Shown: positions 1 through 13,040, counted from the first letter of the stretch. The stretch is DNA of 64,000 bases from Rosellinia necatrix (GCA_021209875.1 JAGYVD010000004.1:2542001-2606000); one strand, 5' to 3'. Numbers and translations are program-made. Notes: generated by a model from the sequence alone, not told the origin.

Positions 1-632
1 CTTCTCCTTTCCTGATTAGTTTCTCTTTAGTAATGATATTTGTTTTGTTTTTTTTTCCCTCCCCTTCCCTCCCCTCTTTCTTCCTTTTTTTTCCCTTCCT
101 TTTTTTTTTTTTTTTTCTCCTGTTTTCCCTTTATAGTTGCCGGACTCATCATGTTGGCAAGCTTCTTTTTAGTAATTGCCGAGTGCAACCATCACCCGTG
201 TGCCAACACTGGCCTGGCCAAAATGGCTATGCAACCTTTCCTTTCACGGGTCCTATGTAAAAGAGAGCATGTGCATTAGTTCCATTATTCATAAAAAGAC
301 ACGGGGGTTGGTAGTAGTATAATGCATAGATAGTAGTAACTGATCCTAACATAATTTCTGCTATATTATCTATGTAATCCTGAGGCCATCTATGAGTTTC
401 TTTTCCACAATACACCGTAACCGTGCCCAGGTGGGTATAAAGTATCTATCGAGGGGGGAAATCTCCAATAATGAATGCTCCTGCATCCTCCCGCCCTTCG
501 CAACAATGCAAGGCAACCGTTTCAATATATGCATAATGTAGCCTTAATTATTGATTCGTTGACCCGTCCATGTGACCAATTAATCCCCATTACCGTACGC
601 TAAATCGACACACTGCTGTTTCCCCATACGCT
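1..632. other. intergenic, 3' flank of the hydrolase-GTPase gene
   Basis: No supportable gene. A strong pyrimidine tract (T and CCCT runs) fills roughly 46-131. The short open frames over it are low-complexity F/L/P strings and are artefacts of that tract. The rest is ordinary AT-leaning sequence downstream of the minus-strand gene ending at 633, so part of it is probably that gene's 3' UTR and terminator, but no distinct signal can be assigned. Confidence 0.6.
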
Positions 633-3600
633 TCATGGAAGTTCTGATACTCCGGGGTACCATGGATTTCTCCCGTCTGTGGCTGGCAATTCGGACATGC
701 CTCCCTCCCATGGATGAGAGACCGTGGTGCCGGGTAACTCGGCCACGTGTGCGGGCTGGTAATGCACCTTGGGGTCGGCATGGTATATGGCCTGCTCCAT
801 CGACTTCATTCCGTACATGCTCTTCGGCGAGTGGGGTGGGCTACCGCTTGACGGCTCGGACCACGCAATATGCGGACTCTGGTTCGGGCTGCCGTGCTCT
901 GACGGGAAATTCGGCTCGGTTGGGCTCCTGTCCATCTGCTCCATCCACACTGTCAAGCCGTGCACCTCCTCCGCCGCCTCTTCAACCTCTTCCTCCTCCT
1001 CGTATGCTGGGGTGAATTCCTCGTCCAGTGTGAAGCGATGTCGCGCGATAATCCGCTGGAACTCGGTTCTCATCTTTGCCGTGCTTAGAGGCTCGTAAAC
1101 CTTGACTGAGTGGATTGGGATGAGGCGGTCAATCTCCTTATGAACGAGCGATTTCACCGACGACAGCCCATCGGGCCCCAACCCCGCGCGCTTGGCGCAA
1201 TACTGCCCCAATGATTCTTCGAAGTCCTGCTTCGTTACGAACTTGCCCTTCCTTGTGAATGCCGCAGCAAGGGTCAGGACTAGATCGCATGTGCACTTGG
1301 CGATCAGCCTGGAAGCTGGTGGGATAAACGCAAAAGGCAGCGATGCAAGGGCGGGGATACCGCCGATGATGGTACCGACGGTAAGACCAATGCCAAGACC
1401 AAGAAGGACAGCAAGCTGTGAGACTGTGAAGCGAGTTAGTTACCTTCCCAATCGATGCTTGCGCAAACCCTGCAAGACACGGGGTCGTCCGAGCGAGAGG
1501 TGCTCGCTCGCAAGAACATGAGGAACGGGCATTGGCGTCACTCACAACTCTGCGACACAAAGGTACCCATATTCTTCCACAAGAGAGTCCTAGCGATTCG
1601 CTCGATTTCGTTCACTTTTGCCGAACCAGAAAGGCCGAAGCTCTTGATGATCCTAGCGCAAAGGAAGTGCGATATGGTAGGAGTGGTGAGTACACTAGTG
1701 AACATCATCGAACCCATGACGGATGACCAGTTAGAAAAATTCAAAAGCCGTAAACTTTCTTCAATGGACGATGAAATTTTCATGTCGATATCTGCTATTT
1801 GGGCGCTGACGAAATTTGCCCGAGCGGAGTCGTCTGGGACCATCATGATTGTGAGTTTGACCAGCTCCTTGATAGAGTCTTTGTCCCCTGAGCGAACGTT
1901 TAGCCAAGCACGTAGAGCACAGGGACCGATGTCCAAGTGAAGACAAGGTTCAGATCTGGAGTGTAATACTTACTTTTTGACGTGTACACAAACGGGGCAA
2001 AATCTTTCTCTAGCCCTAGCTTATTCTCGAGGGCACGGATATCGTCTTCTTTCACTCGAGAAAACCTTTCCTCGGCTTCTGCCCGAGCGCGACGATCGAG
2101 TTCTTCGCCCGTATATCCCGCATCTTCGAGCTGCTCGCGGGCGGCTCCGTAATGCTCGTTGATGAACCGATCTTTCATGGTTCGGACGAGGATGACCGGA
2201 ACTGCTCGGGCATACTTGTCCAGTACATCGAATATCTTTCTATCCGCCTCATGTACTACCCTAGTTGATGGCACATCGATACAAAACCTTGTAATACCGT
2301 TAGTAGTCATCGTTGAAATGATGCCAAGTGTTTCTCCCAAAAATGTCAAGACCGACGAAACCCTAACGACTTGTGTACGTACCATATTGCGTCCAACCTA
2401 TCCTCGGATCTCGCTGCCGACGCCCGCTTTCTCACAAACTTTTCCAAGAGTTCAATCTCTTCTGTTGCACCGCTCTGGAAGCCCCTTGAGTCATGAACTA
2501 TGAGTCCAGGTAATGTGTCCATCTCGAAACCTTCATCCACGTCGTGAACACCGTGATCGTTCGATGATTCTTGTGTCTATCATCCAAACAAGTCAGTGTC
2601 CATAGTAGACGATCCCTGGAAGAACGCTTTCCACATCATGTGAAGGCGTCGATGCGGATATACTGACCACAATAGAACCGAAAACCTTGTTGATCAATGT
2701 AGATTTCCCGACACCAGCCCTACCACACACAAGTACACGGCAATTTTTGAGCTCCGGTCCTCCTAAATCGGCGAGAGTTGCTCGCCAAGGATCCATATAG
2801 GCACTGCCTCGAACTTCGTGTTTCACGAAACTAACTTCACGGAAGTTGTTCAATCCATCTCCATACTGATGAATCTCGCCCGTAAAGCCTAAACGGTCGT
2901 ATACGTCGCTTACGAAGTACACCGAAGGGTGTACGATAGTGCCAGAGGGAGCTTCAGGGTAATGGAAAGTGATTAGCATTGCATAATGATGGCTCTTTAG
3001 GGAGGGGTACCTACTATTGTCTAAGTAACCGATGAGACCTCGGGAGTCAAATACCTCACGAGGTGCGGAGAATAGTGAGAGAAGGGCTGGTCCGGAGTTG
3101 ATCTGGATAACGTGCGGACGGGGCCCGACCTCGACGACTTCGTCTTTCAGAGATGGTGCCCAGAGAGAATCAACATCGGCATCCCTCGCCGACTGCGCAG
3201 ATGCAATAGAGGATAATGTCGCCTTGCTTGACTTCTTGCTAAGTCGGAATCGATCCTTCCATGATGGCTTGCGGGTTTGCTCGAATGCTGGTTGGGAGGA
3301 GGAATGGCCTTGGGGGGGAAACCCATCATCGGCTTGGCTCTTTTTCCGTGAGTACCTCTTTTGTAGAACCTTCTTCTTGCCAGCTTGTAGGTTGCCGTGG
3401 CGGTGAGATGACCTTATATCTACCATCTCGATTTCAATGCCGTTTGTATACTGGAAGGTCCATGGTGTCATAGGTTGCTGGGGTTTAGAGGGATCCTGGT
3501 CCGGGACCAACGGAAATACGAGCCCTAGGGGCTCTTCCGTTATGCTCTGGCTATCCCATGAGGGCTCGAAGAGAAGACCATGCGCTCGGCTCTCCAGGAA

Positions 3601-4741
3601 CATCCACTGCAGAGGATAAAGAGATAGGCCATCCTCTTGCGAGCCGCCGCCCATGTCGGCATGGGAGCCGATGAACCAAGCCTCGATTACTGAGCGCTGT
3701 GCTAGGTCTGGAGACAGGGCCGGTAAGGGGCCGAAGAGACACGGCTGGAACGAATTGCGGGTCTCGTTCAGAGCAAGGGCGTGTCGAACCGTCCGAGTCG
3801 ACTTCAGTAAGGCGGGCTGTGGCCTAGCCGGTTCTCGACCGACCCTTACGCTATCTAGCAGGCCAAGAAAATGAACCACGGGTTCATTAGCCCAAGTTTT
3901 GGCGGCTCTACATGCTTAGATAAGTACGTGCGAGATTAAATACCACTTTTCGAGCGAGAGAGTATACTCACATGTATCGGAAAACCTGCCGAGTCATTAG
4001 CGTTTACTGTCCCGGGATTGGTGATAGTCGACATAAAGTGCTTACCTTTTGAGCGCTCTGCGACTTGTGTTGAGAGTCTCGAAATGGAGGCAGCAGATTG
4101 AGCTTATGTCGATAGTCACGCTCATCCCAGATCTGGAGCGTGGTGAGCTGGTGGAAAAGGTCTGCGACGACCCGTAAGACGTCTAGGTCAGAAATACAAA
4201 GGTTAGCTTGTTTTGATGATATCGACATTGAGCCGATTATAGGATCATCAATACCAATTACGTACAGGCGCCACGGCTGAATCCGTATAACCATAATTCG
4301 TCGGTGGGTTCGCTCAGTTGTTGGCAGCAAAACTAGGTTATTTGCGTTAATGGGAGCCATACTCTAGCAAGTCCTCACCATTGCCGGGGAGGGAGAGAAG
4401 GAGGTCAGAGGAGGGGGTTAGAGGAGGGAGTTAGAGGAGGGGGGGGGTACGGTTCATCATACAGCAAAGATCCGGTTCACTTGGTTGTCGTAGGCCTCTT
4501 GGCTCGCGGTGATGGACTCGTTGAAATTGTCGAGGGGCTGCCTGTCGTGTCCGACACCGGTCTCGTAGTATGCCACCTGCTTCACCGCCCTGTTGTCCTG
4601 GACGAACGTGCCTTGCTTCACGGACGAGTAGATGCGGTATACGTTGCTGTTGTTGCCCTCTCTCCGGACGACATGGCCGTTCGGGTCATACCAGGTGCCA
4701 TCGACACACACGACCACGCGCTTTACCGGATTATATGCCAT
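633..4741 (-). CDS. DUF2235 hydrolase - P-loop GTPase fusion protein, 9 exons
   Basis: Predicted 1125-aa protein. Exons (minus): 4741-4463, 4332-4266, 4182-4046, 3985-3972, 3907-2668, 2576-2383, 2287-1974, 1887-1546, 1423-633. The start is the ATG before AYNPVKRVVVCVDGTW; the frame is open a little further upstream but only to a TTG. N-terminal domain (about 8-300) matches DUF2235, the alpha/beta-hydrolase family that includes Tle1-type phospholipases: DGTW at 14-17, nucleophile elbow GFSRGA at 110-115 (Ser112), LGLLDSV with Asp184, RHALALNE near 207, GSHADMGGG with His248. A basic, Ser/Lys-rich linker follows. The GTPase domain has P-loop GRAGVGKS at 561-568, DSRG at 608-611 and a TMKD box near 680-683. 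A hydrophobic Gly/Ile/Leu stretch (about 866-895) resembles the membrane-associated part of some GTPases. The tail is acidic (EEEEEVEEAAEE), then Pro/Ser/His-rich. GTP binding and ester-hydrolase potential are inferred from motifs; substrate and role are unknown. The micro-exon 3985-3972 is needed to keep the frame. Confidence 0.85.
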
Positions 4742-7260
4742 ATCCGATGGAGGGACCCGTGGCAAAGGGACGGATAGGTTGCGCCAGGTGGGTGAGCCCT
4801 TTGAACTCTAGATAGTCCCGAGTGTTTTGGCCCATCCGCGCGCCTGACAGCTCAGAGAAGAAAAGGCCGTTTGCAAGATGACAAGACGCAGAAGTGAGAT
4901 GGGTAATCAGGTCTTAAAAAATATATATAAAAAATAAAAAAATAAAAATCATATTAATAATAACAACACAAAAAAAGCACAAATTGCAGATCGCACGTCT
5001 GAAGTCTGACGTGGGACTCTCTATCTATCCTCTCTCTCTCTCTCTCTCTTTCTCCTCTTGATGAGACTGGCTGCAGGGGGACTTGGCAGCCATAGCGCGC
5101 CCATGGCTATGGCCCTTACCATGTAAGTATTTCCCTACCTGTAAGTATACCATGTATGTATGTATACCACCCCGTGTGCACTCCATGTTTAGTGTAGTGT
5201 ATGTACACACATAACTACCTGTACACACATACCTGTGCACACATACTTGTACGTACATACTTGCACCAGGCAGGTACTAGTAATAGGTAAGCACACGAAG
5301 GAGCCTTTCTGCGTCAAGCCCGCCCAAGGATTCCATCCTATCAAGGCCCCGGCTCGTTTTTTCCCCATCTTTAGTCGAATGTGACTACCCTACCTCTGAA
5401 CACTACACAGACACTACACAGACAAACACTACCCACTGCCTACTACCTACAAGTACTGCCTACTGCCTACTGCAGTACTACCACAGACACCGCCATAGAC
5501 ACCGCCATATCGCATATGTATTGGCTAAGCATTGCGGCGATGCACATTTAAATTAGAATGATTCGATGAATCTCGGCCCTCCATCCCCTTCCCCTTCCCT
5601 CCGTCATCCGCCTCCGGGGCTCGCTTCCAGGCACGCACCGAACCCAGGTACCGCATCCAGGGACAATACGCGCTTCCGGCCCGGGCATGGCACGCGCTGA
5701 GCACGCCGTAGGGCAGAGTGCCGCAGTAAAGTGGCATACATACATACATACATACATAGCGGCATCGTGGGGACTGGGTCTTTTCCATTTTTAACTTGGA
5801 GCTTGTCGAGAACAATGTTTCGCGAGGTGATCACCCCCCGCCGATTGGCCCGTGTGCCAGGGCTGAGGATGATGGTGGTGGTGGTGATTTGGAATGATGG
5901 CTGATTCCCGACACCACGGAGCAGATAGATCAGAGATCAGCTAAGGTGTAGGTAGCCTACATACTGTAGACTCTGTGTAGAGAGCACTGTAGATAACTAC
6001 CTACCTACCTACCATTTATCCAGTTGCTAAATGCCTAAGATTATGCTATAGAAACTAGGTGCTTACCTACTACTAGAGTAGGTACCTGCCTAAGGTTAGG
6101 TTACTTCCTTACTAGTTACGGGTAGGCTACTTCAAGTAGGTACCTAGGTAGGTTAGTGTACTGTACTACAATAGCCTACTTGCCTTAGCGTAAACCACCG
6201 TATTGGTCGCGTATACGCAACGCACAGGAAGAGGAATGTGGCCCGGTACTTAGCAGCTGCCGCCAGCCCGCTAGAAGACTCGGCAGCATCACCAGACGCC
6301 CACTAGCCGCTAGCAGTCCCAACCACCGGGGTCCCAACTTGCACGGTTCTTCTTGCACTGGACCCTTAACTATTTCTTTTCTCTGTTTCACCCTTTACTT
6401 TTTCTTTCCCCATTAGATCCAATAAAAAAGGATAAAAATAAAAACTTGAAAAAAAAAAAAAAAAAAGACCAACACTACTTGTTTAGGGAACGTTGATGAG
6501 AATTTGTCTGATTTATTTACCTGCCTAAGTACTTACCTACCTACCTAGGTACCTGGGTATAAATTTAGAACCCCCCACAGCATTAAGCAGTGTCGTAGAT
6601 TTGTAGTCACTATCTATACTGAATTGTTTACCCTTCTGCAGAGTTCTGGTAACTTGGTAACCTAGGTAGCTTGCGCATATGTTCAGTATGTAGACGTAGC
6701 ACCATGAAAAGGCGGGCAGCACTGCCGAGGGCTGCAAGCCACTACATTTCTGGATTGGTCAGATTAGTTGCAGTCGATGCCGTCGGGTCCTATTAAAATT
6801 GTATGGCGGTCATGATGTCCAATTAGAACCAGGGTTATCTGGGGCGTTGGAATCCTGTGTGCCTGTACACTTACACTAGGTACGTAGTACACTAAGGTCT
6901 AAGTGCAGCATGCAAGTCAGCCATGCTGCTACGGTACACGACTCCGTACACTGCAGCGTGCTGTACCACACTACACCACACTACACCACACTACACCACA
7001 CTACACCACACTACACCACACTACACCACACTGCACCACACTGCACTACAATAAGCGCCCTCTCCAACTTTATCTGGCCACAGGCTATGCCTCTATCAAT
7101 CACATGCATCGGCAGAGATCCTATTGGAACCCTTTCTCCAATAACGTTGAAAGCCTACCTAGGTACTTAATGCAACGAGTCACGTTTCCTTTTCTTTTTT
7201 CTACGCCGCCTCCCAGCAGCAGCGAAGACATACACACATTACCAGGTCAATAAGAATAAA
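4742..7260. other. gene-poor intergenic block with microsatellites
   Basis: No gene recognised. The first few hundred bases are the probable promoter and 5' UTR of the minus-strand hydrolase-GTPase gene. Contents: an A/T-rich run at 4916-4980, a CT microsatellite near 5030-5058, a CATA run at 5736-5758, CCTA/GGTA tetranucleotide clusters at 5995-6165 and 6530-6560, a poly-A run near 6448-6468, and the decamer array listed separately. Open frames here are short, low-complexity and without family resemblance. Confidence 0.6.
6961..7050. repeat. decamer tandem repeat (CTACACCACA)n, nine units
   Basis: Nine head-to-tail copies of a 10-bp unit. The first has CTG in place of CTA plus a T, units 2 to 7 are identical, and the last two carry CTG variants. 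The unit is not a multiple of three, so all three frames give Thr/His/Tyr strings; these are not evidence of coding. Confidence 0.95.
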
Positions 7261-10200
7261 AGGGGGGGTTCATTGAACAGCAGCTCGAAGGTCTACATTA
7301 GCTATCGCATCATGGACCAAGATCCTGAGGTGTGGGTATGAATAAAGCTGCCAAGGTCTGCCATGAAGGAGCAATCTCGTAGATGGAACTTCTGTCTGGG
7401 CATCAACATGGTGCTAGTAGCCCTATGGACAGAGCCCCTTGCGAACGCCATGTCTTCTCCGCCGTCGGCCGCCATTCCCGCAACTATACCCGAACCATTA
7501 CTATGCCAAAGGCAGAGAGCCCCTTGACATAATCAATACATAATTATACATAGAGATCGTCACCGAAGATCTCCAGCACATATTTAACCCAACTAGTTAC
7601 CTGACTGGTTGCTAGTTGCTCTGTTCTTCCAACTTACGTCCGATGTGACCATAGACCCGGGATTCTTGGTGCTGTGGTCAATGTCTAGGGCAGTGACTAC
7701 GTGCGCCCACGGTCAGTCAGTTAGTCGGTCGGTCACATCTTGGCTGGCTGATGGCCTTCGCAGGGCCTAGAACAACAAAACTAAAGTACACGTGTAGATT
7801 CGTGAGATATTGTGATGTGAGAAATGACGACTGCTCTCCACAAGCTGACGCTGACTCCATATCTTACCCTAAAAAAAGCCACATCTACCACGCTCGTTCC
7901 ACCTGACAGCGCATGTTTGGGGTGTGGCGTCTGAATGAGTGTATCCTGATTGGAGCCAAAATGGAAATTTGAAGTTAATATCGCCGCCGTCCCCCTTCCC
8001 CGCCCTCCCCTTTTTTTTTTTTCAAGGTTGGCGGTAGTTGTGGCCGCATTCATTTTAAACGTGACCAACAAGAAGCACGGTTTATCGGTAGTTACAATTA
8101 TAACAACACGATCAAGATGGAGAATATTTCATCGTAGTTTATAGGCAGTAGCACTGCGAAATAGGAACGACGCAAGAGCAATATCACGAGTTAAGCTCCA
8201 TTCACCCCCCGGCGGGGTGTTGTTATGTTCAGCAGTCGATATATTATAGGGGTGGCCCATAACTAAAGCCGAGGAAACCATGATGATCAGAATTTATGTG
8301 GTATTTCAAAGGCTGTAGATTTACTTGGTCTCAGAAACCAGTCTTCAATAAAGATCTTGCACGAGGTAGGCATGCTGTGCAAGTATCAATTTCTAATTTA
8401 GCGGTCCCAAATTACGCGACTTTAGTCCTAGAAACAATAAATGAAATATTTATATTACCATACAAAAGGATGAGACGGGCTTATGTTATCACAGCATCGA
8501 AACGCACGATCGTAAACCGGGGATACCCGAGCTTCCGAGATGATGATAACAGTTCGACTATAGATGTAACCTGCACGACACTCTCCAACACCTTGCAGAC
8601 GTTGATATCACTATTGATGGATGCCCGAAACCCAGATCACTCCCCAACGTCTCATGGTGGGAGCTCGGTGCCAGATATCATAGAGCCATCGGCGACGTAT
8701 AGCCACTGTTATGCGAGGGTCATGTTTTCCACCTCGTCTATACCGAAATGTATCGTTATTGAAGCTTGGGTTTAGATACTGACAAAAAGAGGATTGAGCA
8801 CGTACAATAAGTGACTCATTAGAAATCATGAAGAATATATAGGGGAGTAGCCATGTCACAAGTTCTGCTAATGCCCTGTCTTTCAACTCTGCACGGGCAC
8901 CTAACAGATCACCAAGATAACTAACCAATTGGCAACTACGAGTTATTATAGCCAAATCACACCGACTCTCTCAGCGAAGTCGCCGCGAGGCGCCTATCAA
9001 ACTTTGGCACAAAATTATTAGTAGGGTAGGTAGCTAGTTCATATAAATTATGAAGAGCATGCTTGTAGAATTCGAGTAGGCTGTTTCTCTCTGGTACTCT
9101 CATAGATGGCGCCCTGAGAGATAGTATCTATACTGGATACCCATAGATATCGCCTGCCGGCTTCATCAGAGAATTCTGTCCCATCTTATTCGTATACTGC
9201 TACTACGCACGATGAGCGACAATATCCCTGTGTGGGAATATGTTTGATAATTACTATCTCACAAGCTAGGGGGGCAAAGCGACGTCTCTGGATTATATCA
9301 TCCTCAGGAATAACCAAAACCCCCTTCAAGCTACCTATTCGGCTTGGTGTTGAATAGCAAAGACACCGAGCGGCCCCATTCCTTCTATATCCCCCGCGAT
9401 GGTAGACTATTAAATTAGATATTCAAGGAGTTGTCCTCTAGCGGTTAGAAATTAGCACTTTTGCCACCAGGCCTATTATATTAGACAACAACAGCAGTAG
9501 GGAACCATTACTGTAGACAGATTTAATATCTTGCCAGCCGTCTATTTTAATACCCTCTTTATCAGGCTTTCTGTACATGGTAATATTTTTTTCATCTTTG
9601 GCTGGTAATGGATAGAATGCAACATGGCTAAAGTTTCTGCAAGAAAGGGGCGATAATATGAATCCTGCTTCAACGCTGTCTGGTTTGGTCCCTCCCTCCC
9701 TCTCGTGTCAGTCTATCGCTTGTAATGTGGAATTCTAATAGCGAATAAACGACGCGTGGTCAATTACATAGATACGCCCTCGAATCATCCCGAGCCCGGC
9801 TGTAGTAATGATTTTGTCGCCCATAGGGAACAATGGCATATGAGAGTCTATGATAAATGGCGAACACACGAGGGATAAGATAGTTTGGCTGTGACATGCA
9901 TTAAACGGAGTAGGACAAATACTAGTATGGTGTATCACGGCCATCTATAGCGAAGATTGAAACAGAAAGTCCGAGGTTTTTGACATTATCATAGTTAACC
10001 ACGAGGCACTGGTTCATCCAAAACTATACGGCTTCCCTTTACTCGGAGCTCCCCTATGTCAAGCTCTGATATGAATAGGGGGTGTTTTCTGGGAAGTTCG
10101 TGGAAGTTTGATCAGAGTATTATTATGTAGACCTCACTTTACCAGCACACAATGACACGGGTCTATAGTTTGATAGCACTGAAGCGCGATGGTTTGCCCG

Positions 10201-11080
10201 CAGCTCACGCGCCTACTCCCAAACTTTATCGTGAGGGGGTATATGCCTAATATCTGAGAGTTCGAAACTATAAGGCATCCACGTCGCTAGCACGGGGTGA
10301 GGATAACTAGTGCATCGTTTATTACATCATCATCATCATCATCATCAGTGTTATTCTTTCAGTACAAATAATTTCATATCGTTAGTATAGACTGCCTTGA
10401 TCATACCAACCGTTCTTAACTCTTCAAAGATGCTTCGTATCCAGAAAGCCGCCACGCGCAATCCCACCTCTCTCTTCTACGATTCTAGTGTCCCCTGGGA
10501 GTTAGCGTGTGTCTCATCTACTCTAGTATGTAATCTCTCATTCTAAATTTCGATCCCATACGTATATATTATCCTGGGCTGTGTAACGGAAAGTAAAAAT
10601 ATAGGGTGCGGGAGTTAGAAGGAATATCTGGTTATCAACCCGCATAAAGAGCACCTCAAATGGGTTTTACTGCCTGTCAAGTTCCCATGATAACTATGTT
10701 AGTTTTATACTGGTCGCTGGTCTCGTGTCCGTCTCCTATTCGTTGAACCAAGACCTAGGCAAACCCTCTTAGGTCTCCCACCCAGGGGCCACTATCAATC
10801 CGTAACCTAGAGCATTTTAAGGGCCAATGGTAGCGTTATCGCCGTTGTTATGCTATTCATTTGCGAGACGTGTACGTATTCATAACTAGGCAGTCTTATT
10901 CATGTCCAACGTTTTTCACTCAGGCATGGCATACATGGCATATTCAGAATCTAGGGATACCCGATCATGATTTCTCAGTCTAACAAGCCAGTTATTTGCA
11001 ATTACTCTGAGTGCTCTGCGTATCAACGGGATCGTCAATCTCCTGGAGCCTCTTCGATTCATTGGCTACTCTCTAGTATA
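7261..11080. other. gene-poor AT-leaning block, possible degenerated sequence
   Basis: No gene recognised in 3.8 kb. Stops are frequent in all frames. The longest overlapping open frames (plus 8296-8775, minus 8955-8611) match no family I can name. A CAT trinucleotide run is at 10325-10347. The sequence is not simple repeat and has the look of decayed single-copy or mobile DNA; repeat-induced point mutation is possible, but I could not compute dinucleotide indices. Confidence 0.5.
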
Positions 11081-12120
11081 GCTATTTCCCAGCTCTTGTT
11101 ATACGAAGGCCCCGAAGACACCCGCTAGTGGGCTTCTGTGTGCGTGTCACGTCGTTTTCGCCATCTCCCTTGGATAGGCAGGCATAGGCAGAGGCTCGGA
11201 TATCCAAAGAATAGTGAGACCTGCCCACCTCGCTGTCTCCACACCCCCGAAGAGCTGAGTACGAAATACTGTGCGCCCGGGGCTTCTCCACTTCCCTGTG
11301 CAGAGAACATCTCCCCCCGATGCTCTCACCATGCATTCGGCCCCAGCACCGGCGGGCAATGTGAGGGAGGGCTCGAGCCGCCCCCTCGACGATCCCGACG
11401 AAGGCCGCCTTGGAAGAAGGGACGACGTAACTCGCTCCCTGGAACCCGGTTTTGCATCGCACGGAGCTGCCGGGCTACACGCCATTTCGGCAACCGGGGG
11501 GGGGGCCGCCTTGCTCACAGCGAATCGTTTGCCTCGAACCGTTTCTAGCCATGATCCCGGTTGACACCACCCGATCACACTCATCCCTCGTCAAAGCCAA
11601 ATAGGTGTTTGCAGCGCTAAGGGCAGGCATGCTGCCCCGAGAGGATGGACGGGCGAAGAGCTTTTTCGGCCGTGATATCGAAAAACGCGACCCCATCCCC
11701 CTTCCCTGGACCACCCGCGACAGCCCCGCGCCAAACAACTGGGCACCGTTGATCCGCCTAATCAATCAGCTTCCCATCCCCCCTCCCCCCCCCTCCCTCT
11801 CCTCCCTCCGGGGCTCCTGACGTCGCAGCGACCTGGCGGTTTGCAGCCCCGATGCGGTAAATCTCGGAGAGAAGGGGAAGGGATCTACAACTGACAGCCT
11901 CGCTTGCCTGTCTCGAACAAGTGCCGAGACGGGGGCACCATTTCGCGGTCGTCCGTCCCGCCCTCCTCTCTCCTCTCTCCCCCCCCCTTCTCTTCAATGC
12001 GACGAATCATTTTTGCGGACGGCGGCCTTGGATGCCGTATTTGGTGCGGGCGCCGATCACTGCTGCAAACTGCCCATATGCCGGGTGGTAATCATTACGG
12101 GTAACGTAGCATCGTCGCCC
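11081..12120. other. GC-rich island without recognisable gene
   Basis: The base composition changes sharply to GC-rich at about 11080 and falls again after about 12120. Overlapping open frames run on both strands (plus 11138-11548, minus 11584-11147 and others) with Pro/Arg/Gly-rich products that resemble no family. Open frames on both strands in GC-rich DNA are expected by chance. This may be a promoter or leader remnant, a gene fragment, or non-coding. Confidence 0.45.
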
Positions 12121-13040
12121 GTCATGCTATCGTCTACGTACATAGGTACAGTATGTAGCAGGAGGCTGGGGAGCGGATCCGTGTCAGACCCTTACATAGT
12201 TGCGATGCACTATCTTAAGCGAGTGGGCATCTGTTTTATCTAGTTCGGGGTAGTGATCTCTAACTAACTGCCTGTAAATTCAATTATTTAAATTTTATTG
12301 TTTTGTTTTTTTTGGGGGGGGGGGGAGGAGGAGGCTTTGGGTTTTGGGTTTTGCTCCATAGTTAGGAAGGAAAAAGCAACAGGTAATGCAAGACGAACTC
12401 AGGCGCTTCGAAATCCAACTATCTAGGTATAGCGAAGTTGCGCAGGGCGACGCCAATATGTTGAGGTAGACCGAAAGGAGGAAGGTCACCACTTGCCATA
12501 TTCCAAAGAGCCCTCTGCCTCCTGGTCGATATGTTGGCAAGTAAAGGATCACTCGTTGACTCATTGGGGAAAGGTAAACAGGGGTTGGTTTCCTGTTCTC
12601 ATTTCTTGTCTTCTCGTCCTTCATTTTGTGTGTTGTTTTTGTGTTATTTTATTTTTATTTTTTTGTTTCTTTTTCTTTGTTGACGAATAACAGTCGATAG
12701 AGCCACGCCCCGGGGTAGTTATATGTAAGGATGCGGTCACAAGAAGGTTCTATAATAATACATAGTGTACATGGGTTGACGACAAATGCAACGCAACGCA
12801 ACACAGCAAGGGAATCCCACCTCCCTTGAAAAAATAGAGTCGGTCATACGAGATCATGGTTCGGCCACAACTCCTCGGAGATGCTGCGCTGTAACAGTGC
12901 TTAACGTTCCCCAGGGTCGTACACTACACTGATCCGGGGTGGAGGGGGGATTGGAGATCCTTGGGCGGCGGTGGCCCCTGACGTACAGGGAAAGACGAAG
13001 TGCACAAGCAAGCACATTACATGAACGAGGCATGGATGAT

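Noticed and set aside
9431..9486. tRNA-like string (GTTGTCCTCTAGCGGTTAGA, with a possible GACAAC partner at the 3' side)
   Set aside because: Six acceptor pairs can be drawn and there is an A-box-like motif, but only about 56 bases separate the ends and no T-arm GGTTCRA sequence or proper anticodon stem is present. At best it is a tRNA fragment.
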